From Azorhizobium doebereinerae UFLA1-100 (GTDB lineage: Bacteria; Pseudomonadota; Alphaproteobacteria; Rhizobiales; Xanthobacteraceae): a stretch of DNA of 64,000 nt. The number at the start of each line of letters is the position of its first letter. Positions within the stretch are counted from its first letter, which is position 1. Below the pieces are notes generated by a model. It saw nothing but the letters and a program-made list of their open reading frames with translations, was not told the origin of the DNA and did not search any database. Below are positions 38,245 to 46,050 of the stretch, piece after piece. Location of the stretch: the NCBI RefSeq assembly GCF_000473085.1, contig NZ_AXBA01000021.1, forward strand, positions 1 through 64,000, given 5' to 3'. Both the position numbers and the translations under genes were made by a program.

Positions 38245-39248
38245 CGCGCCACGATCCGCGGGTCGAGCCAGGAATAGGCCAGGTCTACCAGCATGTTGAT
38301 GATGATGACCAGGATCGAGCTCATGAGCAGGATGCCGATGAGCAGGGAATAGTCGCGCTGGAACACCGCGTCATAGGTGAGGCGCCCGAGGCCGGGCCAG
38401 TTGAACACCGTCTCCACCACCACCGCGCCGCCGAGCAGCGAGGCCGTCTGCATGCCGAGCATGGTGACGATGGGCAACAGCGCGTTCCGCACCACGTGGC
38501 GGATGGTGACCTTGGCGGCGCCCAGCCCCTTGGCGCGGGCGGTGCGGATATAGTCGAGGCCCATCACCTCCAGCATGGAGGCGCGCATGAGGCGGGTGTA
38601 GATGGCGAAATAGAACAGCGAGAGCGTGAGCGCGGGCAGCACCAGATGCCGGCCGACGTCCAGGCCGCGCGCCAGCGGGCCAACGTCCTGCCGCACCACG
38701 TCGTAGAAGCCGCCGGACGGTAGGACGCCGAGGGTGACGGAGAATAGGATGATGAACATGAGACCGATCCAGAAGATCGGCATGGCATAGGCCAGCAGCG
38801 CCACCAGCGAGATCAGGTCGTCGATGAGCGTGTTGCGCCGGATCGCCGCCACCGCCCCGAACAGCACGCCCATGGCCACGGAGAGCACGATGCTGACGCC
38901 CATGAGCAGCAGGGTCGGTCCGACGCGTTGGAGGATGAGGTCGCGTACCGGGGCGTTGTTGCGGATGGAATAGCCGAGGTCGAGCTGGGCGATCTGCGTG
39001 CCGTAGCGCAGCAGCTGGATGTGGAGCGGCTGGTCGAGGCCGTATTTCTCGCGCAGCTGGGCCATGTAGGCGGCATCGCCCGTGCCGGCCTCGCCGGCCA
39101 TGACGTCGATGGCGTCACCGGGGGCCAGATGCAGGATGACGAAGCTGAAAAGGACGATGCCAAGGAGAACGGGAACAGCCTGGATCAGGCGTCGCGTGAA
39201 GAAGGTGGCGAGCCCGCCGTGTGGTTTCCCGGTCTTCGCTTTGGCCAT
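38241..39248 (-). CDS. Peptide-type ABC importer permease (DppB-like)
   Basis: A 335-residue permease with six hydrophobic segments. RRLIQAVPVLLGIVLFSFVILHLAPGD is the DppB-type N-terminus, and YIRTARAKGLGAAKVTIRHVVRNALLP is the EAA loop. The ATG at 39248 skips 28 unconserved residues of the longer frame. It is the first gene of the importer operon. The upstream 275 bases include the CAAACAAGTGTTTGAA palindrome at 39454-39469. Confidence 0.9.
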   Translation of the reverse strand: MAKAKTGKPHGGLATFFTRRLIQAVPVLLGIVLFSFVILHLAPGDAIDVMAGEAGTGDAAYMAQLREKYGLDQPLHIQLLRYGTQIAQLDLGYSIRNNAPVRDLILQRVGPTLLLMGVSIVLSVAMGVLFGAVAAIRRNTLIDDLISLVALLAYAMPIFWIGLMFIILFSVTLGVLPSGGFYDVVRQDVGPLARGLDVGRHLVLPALTLSLFYFAIYTRLMRASMLEVMGLDYIRTARAKGLGAAKVTIRHVVRNALLPIVTMLGMQTASLLGGAVVVETVFNWPGLGRLTYDAVFQRDYSLLIGILLMSSILVIIINMLVDLAYSWLDPRIVAR

Positions 39249-39453
39249 GCCGATCCGTCCGCTTGTGTTCGAAGACGCAATCCAAACGAACTCCCGGAGA
39301 TCCCGCTCTGCTCTTTTCGCCGCATTATTCACTGCTCTGCGGCGTATATAGTGGCGGCGCGCAAGAAGAACACGGCTCTTGCGCCGCTGTGCCGGACATT
39401 AGCCTGACATGAAGAATGGACAACACTTGAATGACGATTGCAAGCGAGTTCTG

Positions 39454-39469
39454 CAAACAAGTGTTTGAA
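39454..39469. promoter_or_regulatory. CAAAyAAGTGTTTGAA palindrome, copy 1 (importer operon)
   Basis: CAAACAAGTGTTTGAA contains the perfect repeat CAAAC-AAGT-GTTTG, about 205 bases upstream of the first permease gene. It differs at one position from the site at 45955-45970. A partial reverse copy (AACACTTGAA) lies at 39422-39431. Confidence 0.65.
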
Positions 39470-39492
39470 TTTTAGGCCCGCCCACATGTTGG

Positions 39493-39515
39493 GCCGCGCC
39501 TCCCGCGGGCGCGGC
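39493..39515 (-). terminator. Hairpin after the acyl-CoA ligase gene
   Basis: GCCGCGCC-N7-GGCGCGGC, 8 bases beyond the ligase stop on the minus strand. No T-run follows. It may separate the ligase transcript from the importer operon. Confidence 0.4.
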
Positions 39516-39523
39516 GGCGCGGG

Positions 39524-41074
39524 TCAGCGCACGGCTTCCCGCTGCCCAGTGGCGGTGGCGCCGAGGCTGGCGATCAGTTCCTGGCGCAGCACCTTGCCAT
39601 AGTGCGAGCGCGGCAGCTCGCGCCGCAGATGCACGCTCTTGGGCCGCTTCGGCCCGGCCAGCGCGCAGCGGCAGAAGGCCACGAGTTCCTCGGTGCTGGC
39701 GAGGCCCTCCTCCTTCAGGACGATGAAGGCGGTGACCGCCTCGCCCCATTCCAGGTCCGGCACGCCGATCACCGCCACTTCGCGCACCGCCGGGTGGCGG
39801 GCGATGGCGTCCTCCACTTCCTTGGTAACGACGGAGGTGCTGCCGGTGCGGATCACGTCCTTGATGCGCCCCACGATGGAGAGGTCGCCGCGCTCCGTGA
39901 ACTGGCCCACGTCGCCGGTATGCAGCCAGCCGTCCACCAGCGTGGCGGCGGTGGCCTCGCGGTCGTTCCAGTAGCCGGCCATGACGTGGGGGCCGCGGAC
40001 CAGCACCTCGCCGCTTCCCCCGTGCGTTGCGTCCGGATCGACGCCCGCCAGCTTCACTTCGTAGCTGAAGAACGGCTTGCCCACGGTGTCGCGCAGTTCG
40101 CACCGCAGGGCCTTCTTTCCGGCGAGGCGCTCGGGCTGGAGATAGCAGGTGACCGGCGCCTCGGTGAGGCCGTAGAGCGTGCCGATGCGCGGGCCCATCA
40201 GGTCCATGGCCCGGTCGAACACCACCTCCGGAATGCGCGAGCCGCCCACGTGCAAGGCTTCCATGGCGTTCAACGCCACGTCGTCGGGCGCCAGATGGTC
40301 GAGCGCGCGCATCAATTGGGTGGGCACCAGCGAGGTGCGGGTGGCGGAGAAGCGCGCCATCTGGAACGGGAAGCGCTCCGGGTCGAAGCGTCCGCCCAGC
40401 ACCACGCGCGCGCCCGCCAACAAGTAGGACAGCGAGATCACCTGGGCGATCGGCCAGAGCGGGCGCACGTTGAGGAACACGCTGTCCGCGTGGATGTTGA
40501 AGCCCGATACGACGTGCTGCACCACCGCGGCGAGATTGTCGTGGCGCAGCATGATGGCCTTGGGCCGGCCGGTGGTGCCGCCGCTGAAGTTCAGCGAGGC
40601 GAGGTCGCTGCCGTGTCCGGGCGGCAGGAAGCGGTCGGCGGCGCGGGAGAGAAGGCCCTCATAGTCATGGGCGCCGGGCAGGGTACCGCGCACGGCCACC
40701 ACGTGGTCGAGGGTGGCCACCTCCTGGTCGAGCCCCTCCACCACGGGCGCGAGGCTGGCGTCGGCGACCAGCAGGCGCGCACCCACATGACGAAGCTGGG
40801 CAAGGATCTCGGCGCGGCTGGCCTTGGGGTCCATGGGCACACGGACGAAGCCGCCGGCCATGGCGCCGTAATCGGCCTCCAGATATTCCCGGATGTCGGG
40901 CATGAGCAGGGCGATCCGGTCGCCGCGGGCGAGCCCCAGCCCGTCCATGGCCCGGCCGAAACGGGCGATGCGGCCGAGGAACGCCTCGAATGTCCAGGGG
41001 CCCGCCTCGTCGACGATGGCGATGCGTGGGCCGTGCCAGATGCGGGTCCGATGAAACAGGGATCCGAGGTGCAT
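39524..41074 (-). CDS. AMP-dependent acyl-CoA synthetase/ligase
   Basis: A 516-residue adenylate-forming enzyme. It has the P-loop-like LNFSGGTTGRPKAIMLRHDN (A3), YGLTEAPVTCYL (A5), GDVGQFTERGDLSIVGRIKDVIRTG (A7-A8) and the C-terminal catalytic Lys in SHYGKVLRQEL (A10). It activates a carboxylic acid as its CoA thioester via an acyl-adenylate. The acid is unknown. The downstream alcohol dehydrogenase and hydratase genes are separated by 1 and 14 bases, so all three form one transcription unit likely to degrade the acid. Confidence 0.88.
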   Translation of the reverse strand: MHLGSLFHRTRIWHGPRIAIVDEAGPWTFEAFLGRIARFGRAMDGLGLARGDRIALLMPDIREYLEADYGAMAGGFVRVPMDPKASRAEILAQLRHVGARLLVADASLAPVVEGLDQEVATLDHVVAVRGTLPGAHDYEGLLSRAADRFLPPGHGSDLASLNFSGGTTGRPKAIMLRHDNLAAVVQHVVSGFNIHADSVFLNVRPLWPIAQVISLSYLLAGARVVLGGRFDPERFPFQMARFSATRTSLVPTQLMRALDHLAPDDVALNAMEALHVGGSRIPEVVFDRAMDLMGPRIGTLYGLTEAPVTCYLQPERLAGKKALRCELRDTVGKPFFSYEVKLAGVDPDATHGGSGEVLVRGPHVMAGYWNDREATAATLVDGWLHTGDVGQFTERGDLSIVGRIKDVIRTGSTSVVTKEVEDAIARHPAVREVAVIGVPDLEWGEAVTAFIVLKEEGLASTEELVAFCRCALAGPKRPKSVHLRRELPRSHYGKVLRQELIASLGATATGQREAVR

Positions 41075-41075
41075 C

Positions 41076-42113
41076 CTACCAGCCCTTCAGAAGAACGCGG
41101 CCGATGGTCTTGCGGCTTTCCATCAGCCTGTGCCCTTCACCCACGTCCCGAAAAGGCAAAGCCGCATGAATGAACGGCTTCACCGCGCCCGTGGCCATCA
41201 GATGCAACGCCAGGCGCACGTCACCATAGGTGGCGTTGCCGGAGCCGCAGATCCTCAGGCGCCGCCCGATGACGAGGCCAGGGTCGAGGCTGACGGGTCG
41301 CGCCTCCACATTGCCTAGGATCACCACCGCCGCCCGCGCCGCGCAAGAGCGCAGGCTTTCTCCGAGCGTGGTCGAGACCACATTCTCAAGCACGACGTTA
41401 ACGCCCTCCTTGCCGGTGAGCCGCCAGACCTCTGCGCTGAAGGCGCCGTCCGTGCTCACCACCACCTCGTGTGCGCCGGCGGCGCGGATCGCTTCCACCT
41501 TCTCCGGCGACGAGGTGACGGCGATCACCCGCATGTGCAGCGCGCGGGCGAGCTGGATCTGGTGCAGGCCGAGCCCGCCGCCCGCGCCGGTGACGAGCAC
41601 GGTGTCGCCCGCCTTGCCTTCCGCGACGCCCACGAGGGCCCGGATGCTGGTACCCACCGGGCACACGGCCAGCGCCGCGCTGTCGAGATCGACAACGTCC
41701 GGCACGGTGATGAGGTTGCGCTCCGGCACGCAGCAATATTCCGCATAGCCACCGCCGCCCTGCTCGCCGAGCACGCGGCTGTTGCGGCACAGGTCCTGCC
41801 GGCCGGCGAGGCAGTTCGCGCAGCGGCCGCAATACAGCCGCTGGTAGATGACGACGCGCTCGCCCACCCGCCCGGCGGGCACGTCGACGCCCACGGCCTC
41901 GACCACGCCGGAAATCTCATGGCCGAGGATCTGGCCCGGCCGGTCGCGGGGGATGCGTCCGGCGCGGGACAGCACGTCATGGTAGCAGATGCCGGCGGCA
42001 TGGATGCGCACCAGCGCCTCGCCGGGGCCTGGCTCCGGACGGTCCACCCGCACCGCGCGAAAGACGTCCGGCGGGCCGAATGCGGGAAAGACGACGGCAT
42101 TCATCAAGGTCAT
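41076..42113 (-). CDS. Zinc-containing alcohol dehydrogenase (MDR superfamily)
   Basis: A 345-residue medium-chain dehydrogenase. GICYHDVLSRAGRIP and GHEISGVVEAVG belong to the catalytic domain. CGRCANCLAGRQDLC supplies four Cys for a structural zinc. VTGAGGGLGLHQIQLARAL is the Rossmann nucleotide loop. The catalytic-zinc Cys of the first motif is replaced by Tyr-His (ICYHD), as in some quinone-reductase-like members, so zinc catalysis is not certain. It is located between the hydratase and ligase genes and probably oxidises an alcohol intermediate of the same pathway. Confidence 0.83.
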   Translation of the reverse strand: MTLMNAVVFPAFGPPDVFRAVRVDRPEPGPGEALVRIHAAGICYHDVLSRAGRIPRDRPGQILGHEISGVVEAVGVDVPAGRVGERVVIYQRLYCGRCANCLAGRQDLCRNSRVLGEQGGGGYAEYCCVPERNLITVPDVVDLDSAALAVCPVGTSIRALVGVAEGKAGDTVLVTGAGGGLGLHQIQLARALHMRVIAVTSSPEKVEAIRAAGAHEVVVSTDGAFSAEVWRLTGKEGVNVVLENVVSTTLGESLRSCAARAAVVILGNVEARPVSLDPGLVIGRRLRICGSGNATYGDVRLALHLMATGAVKPFIHAALPFRDVGEGHRLMESRKTIGRVLLKGW

Positions 42114-42127
42114 GGCAGGTCCAGGGC

Positions 42128-42865
42128 TCAGCTGCGCCGGTCGTGGGCGGCTGCGGCGGCCCGGTAATCGTCGTGGGCTTCCACGAAGGCCCGGGCGGCG
42201 GCGGCCTCGGCGCGTGCCGCCTCGGCGGTGGCGCGGCGGCCGAAGGTGGCGAGCCGCTTGGTGGCCTGCACCCCCACCGGCGGAAACGAGGCGATTCGCG
42301 CCGCATATTCGGCGGCGGCGGCGTGGACATCGTCCACCACGGCATTGAGGAGGCCGAGCCTCAGGGCCTCTTCAGCGTTGATATTCCGGGCCATAAGCAG
42401 CAGTTCCATCGCATGCGCCTGCGGGATCACCTCCCCCAGGCGGATGGCGCTCATGGCGGAGATCATGCCGTGGCGCACCTCCGGATACCCTATGATCGCG
42501 TTGCGCGCCGCCAATCGCAGGTCGCAATGCAACGCGAGGGTCATCCCCATGCCGATGCAATAGCCGTGCATGGCGGCGATCACCGGCTTGTCCAGCGGCA
42601 CGCCGACGCCGGGAATGGCGTCCAGCAGCACCTCGGTCGTCACCATGCGGCCGGTGCGGTTGATTTCCTTGATGTCGGAGCCGGCGCAGAAGGCGCGATC
42701 GCCGGCGCCGGTCAGCACCACCACCCGGACGGCGTCGTCCGCCGCCACCGCCCGCCAGATCTCGCCGAGCCGTTCCTTGGCCGGCACGTCCAGGGCATTC
42801 ATCACTTCCGGCCGACGGATGGTCACCGTCGCGACGCCCTCGGCGATATCGAGCGTAATCGCCAT
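42128..42865 (-). CDS. Enoyl-CoA hydratase/isomerase family protein
   Basis: About 245 residues from the ATG at 42865 (a GTG at 42892 would add 9). Crotonase fold: ITLDIAEGVATVTIRRPEVMNALD start, oxyanion-hole CAGSDIKEINR, and GYCIGMGMTLALHCDLRLAARNA. The acidic residues of authentic hydratases are not obvious in the EVRHGMISAMS segment, so isomerase, hydrolase or lyase activity is possible. It is the first gene of the hydratase-dehydrogenase-ligase unit and lies 220 bases downstream of the LysR gene, transcribed in the same direction. Confidence 0.85.
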   Translation of the reverse strand: MAITLDIAEGVATVTIRRPEVMNALDVPAKERLGEIWRAVAADDAVRVVVLTGAGDRAFCAGSDIKEINRTGRMVTTEVLLDAIPGVGVPLDKPVIAAMHGYCIGMGMTLALHCDLRLAARNAIIGYPEVRHGMISAMSAIRLGEVIPQAHAMELLLMARNINAEEALRLGLLNAVVDDVHAAAAEYAARIASFPPVGVQATKRLATFGRRATAEAARAEAAAARAFVEAHDDYRAAAAAHDRRS

Positions 42866-43085
42866 CCCGTCCAAGCCCCCGCTTGTCGTCACCTTTTCCG
42901 ATACATGTCATCGGAAAAGTTCCGCACCTATGAACCGACACGCAACGTTTTCAGATTTCGGGGGAAAACCCGTCCCTGAAAGCGCTCTAAACAGGCTCAG
43001 GGGTAATGCAGCACAACCTGCGCTAAAGGCTCCAATGCTGTTTTGTGCGCTGTTCATGCGCGTGGGGCATAACGACGCTGGTCGT

Positions 43086-44048
43086 CTACCGCGCCACTCT
43101 CGGGTCCGCGGCGATGTGCGCGGTGAGGATGTCCACGAGCGATCGGACCGAGCGCGAGGCCACCCGGCCTTCGGGCCGCAGGATGCGGAAGGTGAAGTCG
43201 AGCGTCGGCGTGAACGGGCGGGCCACGATCTTGCCGTCGGCGAAGCTGCTGGCGGTGAACGGGTCCACCAGCGAGATGCCGGCGCCCGCGGCCACCAGCG
43301 CGCAGGCGGCCATGGAGGTGAGCGTCTCGGCGCGCGGGGTCACCGGGCCGAGGGCTTCGAGCCTGGCGAGGAGAGCATGCCCCACCTCGGTGTCGGGCGG
43401 CAGGCAGATGAGGGGATAGGCGGCGAGGTCGGCCAGCGTGACCACCTTGCGCTCCGTCAGCGGGTGGCCTTCCGGCATCACGCACAGGCAGGGCGCGCGG
43501 AAGGTGTGCTCCACGGTGAGGCCGGAATAGGCGCCGGGCACCTGCGTCACCCCCACGTCCAGCAGGCCGGCGGCCAGCGCATCGAGGATGCGGGCGGAGG
43601 CGTGCACCTCGAAGGTCATCTTGATCTGCGGGTGCTGGTCCATGAAGGCCGCGACCGCCCGCGGCACCGGGCCGAAGCACAAGGCGGGGATCGCGGCGAG
43701 GCGCAGATGGCCGCGCCGGAGCTCGCGGATGTCCCGCGCCACCTTGGCCAGGCGCTCAAGGCCGACATAGCTCACCGTCAGCTCGTCATGGAAGGCGGTC
43801 CCCTCGGGGGTGATGATGAGGCGCTTGCCCTCGCGCAGGAACAGGGCGAAGCCGAGCGTCCGCTCCAGGTCGGCGAGGCGCCGGCTCACCGCCGGCTGGG
43901 ACAGGTTGAGGCGGCGGCTGGCGGCGGTGACGCTCCCGGTGGCGACCACCGCATGGAAGATGTCGAGCTGCACGGCATTCAGCCGTGGCGGCGCATCGGC
44001 CTGCCGCGGCGCCGGAAGGTCGTCATCCTCGTCCGTCACGATGCCCAT
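43086..44048 (-). CDS. LysR-family regulator of the catabolic cluster
   Basis: A 320-residue LysR-type regulator. An N-terminal tail of about 25 residues precedes the helix-turn-helix LDIFHAVVATGSVTAASRRLNLSQPAVSRRLADLE. The effector domain follows (LRLAAIPALCFGPVPRAVAAF, SMAACALVAAGAGISLVDPFTA). The latter segments resemble regulators of aromatic- or amino-acid-linked genes. GGAGG precedes the ATG. It has the same orientation as the genes before and after it and is a candidate to act on the palindromes at 39454 and 45955, though this is not demonstrated. Confidence 0.87.
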   Translation of the reverse strand: MGIVTDEDDDLPAPRQADAPPRLNAVQLDIFHAVVATGSVTAASRRLNLSQPAVSRRLADLERTLGFALFLREGKRLIITPEGTAFHDELTVSYVGLERLAKVARDIRELRRGHLRLAAIPALCFGPVPRAVAAFMDQHPQIKMTFEVHASARILDALAAGLLDVGVTQVPGAYSGLTVEHTFRAPCLCVMPEGHPLTERKVVTLADLAAYPLICLPPDTEVGHALLARLEALGPVTPRAETLTSMAACALVAAGAGISLVDPFTASSFADGKIVARPFTPTLDFTFRILRPEGRVASRSVRSLVDILTAHIAADPRVAR

Positions 44049-44119
44049 CTGTCCTCCGCGCACCCGGCCGCAGTGTTGCAGCATTCGCGGGCGGGCGCAC
44101 GGGGGAGTTGCGGTGCGCG

Positions 44120-44899
44120 TCAGTAGGTCCCGGGATATTGTCCGCCGTCCACCAGCAGGCTCTGGCCGGTGATGAAGCCGGCGGGCGCCGAGCACAGGAA
44201 TGCGACGCAGGCGCCGATTTCGGCGGGCTCGCCGTAGCGGCCGGCGGGATTCTGCGCGGCCCGCTCCGCCCAGATGTCCTCGAACGGCCGGCCGGTCATG
44301 GCCACGAGGCTCTCGACATGGTGGCGCTGGGCGTCCGAGGCGACGATGCCGGGCAGCACGTTGTTGATGGTGACATTGTGCTTGATCGTCTGCCGCGACA
44401 GGCCGGCGACGAAGCCCACCAGGCCGGAACGGGCGCCGTTGGACAGTGCCATCTCCAGTTGCGGCGTCTTCACGCTGCGCGAGACGATGTTGACCACCCG
44501 GCCGAAGCCGCGCGCCATCATGCCGTCCACGGTCAGGCGCATCATCTCGATGGGCGCCAGCATCATCCGGTCCAGCGCCCGGATCCAGTCGGCGCGCGAA
44601 TAGTCGCGATAGTCGCCGGGCGGCTCGCCGTCGCCGTTGTTGATGAGGATGTCCGGCTCGGGGCAGGCCTTGAGGGCAGCGGCGCGGCCCGCATCCGTCG
44701 TCAGGTCGGCCACCACGAAGCCGACCGGCGCGCCGGTGGCGGCGGTGATCTCCGCCGCCGCCTGTTCCAGGGTCGCCAGGGTGCGGGCCGCGATGGTGAC
44801 CTTCACCCCGTCGCGGGCGAGCGCTTCGGCGCAGGCGCGCCCCATGCCCCGGCTGCCGCCGGTGACGAGGGCGCGGCGGCCGGAAATGCCGAGATCCAT
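44120..44899 (-). CDS. Short-chain dehydrogenase/reductase lacking the YxxxK motif
   Basis: A 259-residue SDR-fold protein with the TGGSRGMG cofactor loop (residues 13-20), INNGDGEPP where NNAG is usual, and the C-terminal FITGQSLLVDGGQ. The expected active-site pair is absent. Counting 13 residues from Ser140 leads to Ser153, and the position four further is Arg157 (SNGAR instead of YxxxK). Related SDRs with this SNGAR motif exist, but their chemistry is unclear to me. The start codon lies 5 bases beyond the DapA-type gene, so both are in one operon. Confidence 0.82.
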   Translation of the reverse strand: MDLGISGRRALVTGGSRGMGRACAEALARDGVKVTIAARTLATLEQAAAEITAATGAPVGFVVADLTTDAGRAAALKACPEPDILINNGDGEPPGDYRDYSRADWIRALDRMMLAPIEMMRLTVDGMMARGFGRVVNIVSRSVKTPQLEMALSNGARSGLVGFVAGLSRQTIKHNVTINNVLPGIVASDAQRHHVESLVAMTGRPFEDIWAERAAQNPAGRYGEPAEIGACVAFLCSAPAGFITGQSLLVDGGQYPGTY

Positions 44900-44904
44900 G
44901 ATGC

Positions 44905-45840
44905 TCAGGCCGCGATGGCGGAGAGCGGGGCGATCTTGAAGCCGTACTTCCGGTCCAGCTCCAGCTCCTGGATGATGCGGATGCCCTTGGCGAGCGCATC
45001 GCCCTGGAGCCCGGTCAGCGGCTTGCGCAGGTCGCCGACCGGCAGGCCCACCGCCTTCATCAGCGACTTCACCGCCACCGGGTTGATGGCCGAATAGGTG
45101 TAGTGCAGCAGGGGCAGGAGGCCGAGATAGGCGTCCTTGAACGCTTCCGCGCCGAGATCGCCAACCCACGGGGTGGAGATGGCGGCGAGTTCCGCCGGGG
45201 CGAGGTTGCCGGTCATGTTGGCGGTGCCGTGGCCGCCCAGGCTCATGGTGGGCACCACCAGGCCGAGGTTCGGGCTGTCGCAGCACATCACCGACACGTC
45301 GGGGCGCGCCGCCAGCACCTGCGCCACCTGGCCGACGCGGGTGGTGGATTCCTTATGGATCACGTAGTTCGGGTGCTTGAAGATGCGCAGCAGATTGTCC
45401 CAGTGCAGGTCGCTCTTCACGCGGGGCGGGTTGTTGTAGATGCCGAGCGGCAGGCTGGTGGCGTCCGCCACGTCGAGGAAGAAGGTCTCGATGTCCGCTT
45501 CCGGCGCGCAGATATAGGCCGGCGCGGCGAGGATGGCGCCGTCGGCGCCGTTGGCCTTCGCGAAGCGCACGTTCTCGATCGTGCTCTCGGTATTGTTGCC
45601 GGTGCAGCCGTAGAACAGCGGCATGGCCGCCGTCTTCATCTTCGCCGTCTCGACGATGACCTCTTTCTTCTCCTCGGCGGAGAGCATGGAGGTCTCGCCG
45701 GTGGAGCCCATGATGAGGATGGCGGCGGTGCCGTTGTCCTGCTGGAACTTCAGAAGCTCGCGGAAGGCGCCGAAGTCCACCGAGCCGTCGGTGTTGAAGG
45801 GCGTGACGATGGCGACGAAAGAACCCGTGATCTTGTCCAT
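44905..45840 (-). CDS. DapA-family (dihydrodipicolinate synthase/N-acetylneuraminate lyase) aldolase
   Basis: A 311-residue class I aldolase-type TIM barrel. ILIMGSTGETSMLSAEE carries the pyruvate carboxylate-binding GSTGE, Tyr135 lies in GIYNNPPR, and the Schiff-base Lys163 lies in VIHKESTT. Arg140 matches the Arg that binds aspartate semialdehyde in true DapA. However, the setting (SDR, CoA enzymes, BisC) suggests a catabolic aldolase or hydro-lyase rather than the lysine enzyme. The first gene of its operon, it is divergent from bisC; the 210-base gap holds the second copy of the CAAAyAAGTGTTTGAA palindrome. Confidence 0.85.
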   Translation of the reverse strand: MDKITGSFVAIVTPFNTDGSVDFGAFRELLKFQQDNGTAAILIMGSTGETSMLSAEEKKEVIVETAKMKTAAMPLFYGCTGNNTESTIENVRFAKANGADGAILAAPAYICAPEADIETFFLDVADATSLPLGIYNNPPRVKSDLHWDNLLRIFKHPNYVIHKESTTRVGQVAQVLAARPDVSVMCCDSPNLGLVVPTMSLGGHGTANMTGNLAPAELAAISTPWVGDLGAEAFKDAYLGLLPLLHYTYSAINPVAVKSLMKAVGLPVGDLRKPLTGLQGDALAKGIRIIQELELDRKYGFKIAPLSAIAA

Positions 45841-45954
45841 GGTGGCCTCGTGCCGTAAGCGGGCGCATGGGCCCGCAGGTGCCGGATTATGCGGAGATAA
45901 TGGCCGTCTGGCGGGCTGGCGCAACCGGCGGAAGCCGGGACGGGAGCTGCCTTT

Positions 45955-45970
45955 CAAATAAGTGTTTGAA
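45955..45970. promoter_or_regulatory. CAAAyAAGTGTTTGAA palindrome, copy 2 (dapA-type gene/bisC gap)
   Basis: CAAATAAGTGTTTGAA sits inside the longer perfect repeat TTTCAAA-TAAGTG-TTTGAAA (45952-45971). It lies 115 bases from the DapA-type start and about 80 bases from the bisC-type start, so one regulator bound here could control both. Confidence 0.7.
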
Positions 45971-46050
45971 ATTTGCCGCGCACCCGTCACCCTGTCAATA
46001 GCGGCGGCGGTTTTCGCCGGAAGGCGATGCGGAGCGGGAGGACGGCGACC

